The notes under the pieces: model-generated
Told to the model about the DNA's origin: nothing
Databases searched by the model: none
What the model saw: only the letters and a program-made list of their open reading frames with translations
Program-made: the position numbers and the translations under genes
Source of the DNA: DASPHG01 sp963849605
GTDB lineage: Bacteria > Actinomycetota > Thermoleophilia > Solirubrobacterales > Thermoleophilaceae
Length of the DNA stretch: 64,000 bases
Assembly (NCBI GenBank): GCA_963849605.1
Contig: CAWKHX010000009.1
Span: 35,850-99,849, forward strand
Direction: 5' to 3'
Shown: positions 61,446 to 64,000 of the stretch, piece by piece
How positions within the stretch are numbered: the first letter of the stretch is position 1
How the letters are laid out: each line of letters begins with the position of its first letter

Positions 61446-61825
61446 TCGGCCGTGAACTTAGAGGGGCACTTGGTGGTCATGTCGTTCCCGACGAACTGTC
61501 CGGCCTCCAGCTCGCCCTTCACGAGCACCTCGCGTCCCTCGCGGAACGGGTCGGGGACGGCGCCGCTGTAGACGACCGGGATCTGCGCGGAGCCGTTCGG
61601 GTCCTGGATCGCGAACTCGAGCTTGTCCCCCCGCTCGTCGAGCGATCCGTCGACGACGGTGCCGCCCAGCTCGAAGCGGTCGTCCGGCTGCTGCGCGAGC
61701 GCCTCCGACGGCAGGAGCTGGCTCGTGCCTGCGGAGAAGCTCACGACGATGAGAGCGGTTGCGAGCAGGACGGCCGCCGAGAGCGCGACGACCAGCCGGA
61801 TCTTGCGCTTGCGCGAGGGGTCCAC
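61442..61825 (-). CDS. ccmE: Cytochrome c maturation heme chaperone CcmE (Cys-type)
   Basis: The 127-residue protein has one N-terminal membrane helix and a beta-barrel (Leu-Gly-Gly-Thr-Val-Val-Asp-Gly, Val-Val-Tyr-Ser-Gly-Ala-Val-Pro-Asp). Where classical CcmE has the heme-binding His-x3-Tyr, this ends in Cys120-Pro-Ser-Lys-Phe124. CcmE variants with Cys-x3-Tyr are known; here Phe replaces Tyr. Heme would be bound through Cys120. GTG 61825 is the start. Confidence 0.88.
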   Translation of the reverse strand: MDPSRKRKIRLVVALSAAVLLATALIVVSFSAGTSQLLPSEALAQQPDDRFELGGTVVDGSLDERGDKLEFAIQDPNGSAQIPVVYSGAVPDPFREGREVLVKGELEAGQFVGNDMTTKCPSKFTAE

Positions 61826-61840
61826 GAACCCCCCATTGTG

Positions 61841-62164
61841 TCAACGCTGGCTCGGGTGACCCTCGCCCGGCCAGGGCGCGAGGAAGAGGACGAGCCGGGT
61901 GTCGCTCGTCGCCCGCACCTCGTGGCGCTCGTTCGGCTCGAAGTGAGCCAGGAATCCGGGCCCGGCCTGCTGCGGGCTGCCCAGCGGCCCGATCTGCGCC
62001 TCGCCCTCCACGATCAGGACGTAGGCGCGCTCGTGGACCTGGTGGTCGTCGAGCGCCTCACCGGCCGGGAGGGTGATCGTCACCACCCTCGCCTCCGGGT
62101 CTGAGCGCAGAATCTGCGGTTGGCGGGGTTGTACGTCGAGCGTCTGGATGTCCCAGGAGTCCAT
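61841..62164 (-). CDS. Cupin domain protein
   Basis: The 107-residue protein is a single cupin barrel (Asp-Asp-His-Gln-Val-His-Glu-Arg-Ala-Tyr-Val and Pro-Asn-Glu-Arg-His-Glu-Val). The metal ligands His/His/Glu/His are present. It may bind a small ligand or stabilise a metal. It is probably co-transcribed with the ccm genes. Confidence 0.82.
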   Translation of the reverse strand: MDSWDIQTLDVQPRQPQILRSDPEARVVTITLPAGEALDDHQVHERAYVLIVEGEAQIGPLGSPQQAGPGFLAHFEPNERHEVRATSDTRLVLFLAPWPGEGHPSQR

Positions 62165-62184
62165 CGCGCGCGAAGATTACCCCC

Positions 62185-63406
62185 GTGGACGACTTCCATA
62201 GCTTCGAGGTGGCCGTCGCCGTGCTCGGAGGACTGCTCGTCGTGGGGTCGCTGCTCGCGGGGGTTGCCAGGCGCAGCTTTCTCTCGCTGACCGCGGTCTT
62301 CGTGGTGGCGGGGTTCGTCCTCGGCGAGGGCGGCATCGACGTGCTCGAGATCGACCCGGAGTCGGACTTCGTTCGCTCGCTCGCGGTCGTCGCCCTGATC
62401 CTGATCCTGTTCCGCGACGGGCTCGAGGTCGAGGAGGAGCTGCTCCAGGAGGAGTGGCACCTGCCGCTGCGCAAGCTCGTGTTCGCGATGCCGCTGACCG
62501 CGGCGGCTCGTCGCGGTCGTGACCCACGCGCTGACCGATCTCGACTGGACCGAGTCGTTCCTGCTCGGCGCGCTCCTGTCCCCCACCGATCCCGTGCTCT
62601 CGTCCGCCGTCGTCACCAACCCGCGCGTGCCGCGACGAATTCGCCACTCGCTCAACCTCGAGTCAGGGCTCAATGACGGGCTCGCGCTGCCCGCCGTCAT
62701 CGCGCTCCTCTTCGCGCTCGACCCGGACGAGGACGACTTCACCTGGTGGACCTTCGTCGTGCAGGACATCGGAGTCGGGTTCGCGGCCGGCGCCGTCGTC
62801 GGGTTCGCCGCGGCGCGGCTGATGCCGGAGCGCCGCGCCCTCGGCATCGAGATCAGCCCGCACCAGAAGGCGCTCTACGCGCTCGGTGTCGCGTTCTCGG
62901 CGTACGCCGTGGCGGTGCTGCCGCCGGAGGGCAACGGGCTGATCGCCGTGTTCGTCGCCGCGATCGTCCTCGGCATCCTCCGCCCGGACGTCCGCGAGGC
63001 GTTCGAGCGCCGCAACGAGGACATCATCGAGGTGGTCAAGCTGGGCATCTTCGTGGTGTTCGGCGCGCTGCTGACGGCCGACGGGCTGTTCGACGACGGA
63101 GTGGCCGCGGTCGCGATCGCGCTGTTCACGCTGTTCGTCGCGCGGCCGATCGCCGTGCACGCGTCGCTCGCCGGATCTGACACCTCCTCCTCGGAGCGCT
63201 GGTTCATGTCGTGGTTCGGCCCGAAGGGCGTGGCGACCATGACGTTCTCCCTGCTCGTCCTCGGCCAGGCGATCGAGGACGGTGGCCGCATCTTCAACAT
63301 CGCGGCGCTCACCGTCTTCTTCTCGATCGTGCTGCACGGCACGACGGATCACGCCGGTGTGAACTGGATCGAGCGGAAGTCAGGCGCGGCGAAGGCGCCC
63401 GAGTAG
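62185..63406 (+). pseudogene. Cation:proton antiporter, one frameshift
   Basis: The first frame (62185 to about 62505) encodes the first four membrane helices of a CPA1-type exchanger (Leu-Phe-Arg-Asp-Gly-Leu-Glu-Val). A frame change near 62507 leads to Val-Thr-His-Ala-Leu-Thr-Asp-Leu-Asp-Trp and the essential Ser-Pro-Thr-Asp-Pro-Val and Leu-Asn-Leu-Glu-Ser-Gly-Leu-Asn-Asp-Gly, then helices to the stop at 63406. One extra base (in the run GCGGCGG) would explain it. Rejoined length is about 406 aa, normal for this group. It exchanges Na+ or K+ for H+. Confidence 0.8.
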
Positions 63407-64000
63407 CCCGCCGCGGCGCTCCACAGGCTCGGCCGGGGGCGGCTCGGGCAGCGGCTCGCCGGCGAGGACCGCCGCGGGCGCGTCGTGCACGAGCCACTGC
63501 GCGCGCCCCTCGCCGACCAGCTCGGCCGCCGCGGCGGCGCCCGCACCGAGCGCGGGCGGCCGCAGATGGCGGCCCGAGTGCGCGTCCGACGCGAGCACGT
63601 GCACATGTCCGTCGCGTACGAGCGACTCGGCGAGCCGGCGCGCGCCGCCCTTGTGGTCCGGGCGGATCAGCGAGCGCGCGGTCACCTGCAGCAGCACGCC
63701 GCGGTTGACCAGCTCGTGCAGGCGTTCGGGCGAGCGCTGGAAGGTCGAATTGTTCTCGGGATGGGCGAGCAGGAGCCTGTAGCCGCGGTCGGGCAGGGTG
63801 AAGAGGAGCTGCTCGAATGTGTCGGTCAGCGGGCCGTACGGCGTCTCCACCAGCAGATCGGTCCCCCGGGCGCCGTAGCTGCCCGCGCGCAGCTCTTCGT
63901 CGCCGGCGTTGACTGCCCACATGACGCCGGCCTCGCCGCCCTGCACGACCTCGAGCTCGATGCCGGCATCGGCGATCGCCGCGCGGATCTCGTCGCACCG
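63380..64000 (-). CDS. CpsB/YwqE-like tyrosine-protein phosphatase (PHP), 5' truncated by window edge
   Basis: The reverse strand is open from the right edge to 63380 (C-terminal ~206 codons present). Leu-Val-Glu-Thr-Pro-Tyr-Gly-Pro, Leu-Ala-His-Pro-Glu-Asn and Leu-Ala-Ser-Asp-Ala-His-Ser-Gly match the manganese-binding motifs of PHP-type CpsB phosphatases, which dephosphorylate BY-kinases in capsule or exopolysaccharide synthesis. Its start lies beyond the window. Its 3' end overlaps the antiporter end by 27 nt. Confidence 0.84.
   Translation of the reverse strand, partial: RCDEIRAAIADAGIELEVVQGGEAGVMWAVNAGDEELRAGSYGARGTDLLVETPYGPLTDTFEQLLFTLPDRGYRLLLAHPENNSTFQRSPERLHELVNRGVLLQVTARSLIRPDHKGGARRLAESLVRDGHVHVLASDAHSGRHLRPPALGAGAAAAAELVGEGRAQWLVHDAPAAVLAGEPLPEPPPAEPVERRGGLLGRLRRA

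Noticed and set aside
1..64000. CRISPR array, insertion sequence, prophage, tRNA or rRNA
   Set aside because: I saw no regularly spaced direct repeats, no transposase or integrase motif and no recognisable structural RNA in either strand.

Overview
The window is high-GC (roughly 70%) bacterial chromosome with dense coding, many GTG/TTG starts and 1-4 nt stop/start overlaps. The gene set (mycobacterial-type ferredoxin and FprA-like reductase, ECF sigma/zinc anti-sigma pairs, RskA, CsoR, MMPL exporter, many exported hydrolases with arginine-rich tails) points to an actinobacterium, most likely the Thermoleophilia (Solirubrobacterales-like); that placement is inference. I see no tRNA, rRNA, CRISPR array, insertion sequence or prophage.

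Layout. 1-6.0 kb: a truncated HD protein, then three exported esterase-type proteins (phosphoesterase, alpha/beta hydrolase, tannase-like hydrolase) and a small lipoprotein coupled to an ECF sigma/anti-sigma pair. 6.9-9.2 kb: a KefB-like antiporter and a flavodoxin-like reductase diverge around a long palindrome. 9.2-14.6 kb: a minus-strand redox operon (MMPL, UBP-type zinc finger, CxxC-less thioredoxin-reductase-like protein, ferredoxin, FprA-like reductase). 14.7-21.2 kb: membrane proteins including a PI-PLC-like fusion, a PH-domain protein, an LPG-synthase-like and a ZIP-like transporter, a PAS-LuxR regulator and an EAL protein. 21.3-26.3 kb: a diiron protein, ECF sigma and split RskA anti-sigma, opposite a DUF4331/TPR pair. 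26.4-31.4 kb: a chromate transporter gene broken by many frameshifts, directly before an intact sulfate ABC operon. 31.5-38.4 kb: copper and stress genes (multicopper oxidase with two inserted heavy-metal-binding domains, FolE, DoxX, ECF sigma/anti-sigma, CsoR with its operator, a zinc-ribbon ATPase kinase, DUF2294, HD-GYP). 38.4-53.4 kb: two coupled operons of exported hydrolases/oxidases (M19 dipeptidase, penicillin acylase, esterase; Tat amine oxidase, beta-propeller, M28 peptidase) around lipase-like, VOC and enoyl-CoA hydratase genes. 53.4-57.8 kb: aldolase, PfkB kinase and D-lactate dehydrogenase, consistent with deoxysugar breakdown. 57.9-64 kb: a primary-type sigma factor, SecG, cytochrome c maturation (CcmI-like, CcmF, CcmE), a cupin, a frameshifted antiporter and a truncated CpsB-like phosphatase.

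Themes. Surface and exported hydrolysis dominates. Metal and redox handling recurs (copper, chromate/sulfate, iron-sulfur, diiron). Three ECF sigma/anti-sigma modules are present. Single-base frameshifts recur in otherwise well-conserved proteins and cluster at 26.2-27.5 kb, so base-level accuracy there should be questioned before the genes are called dead.
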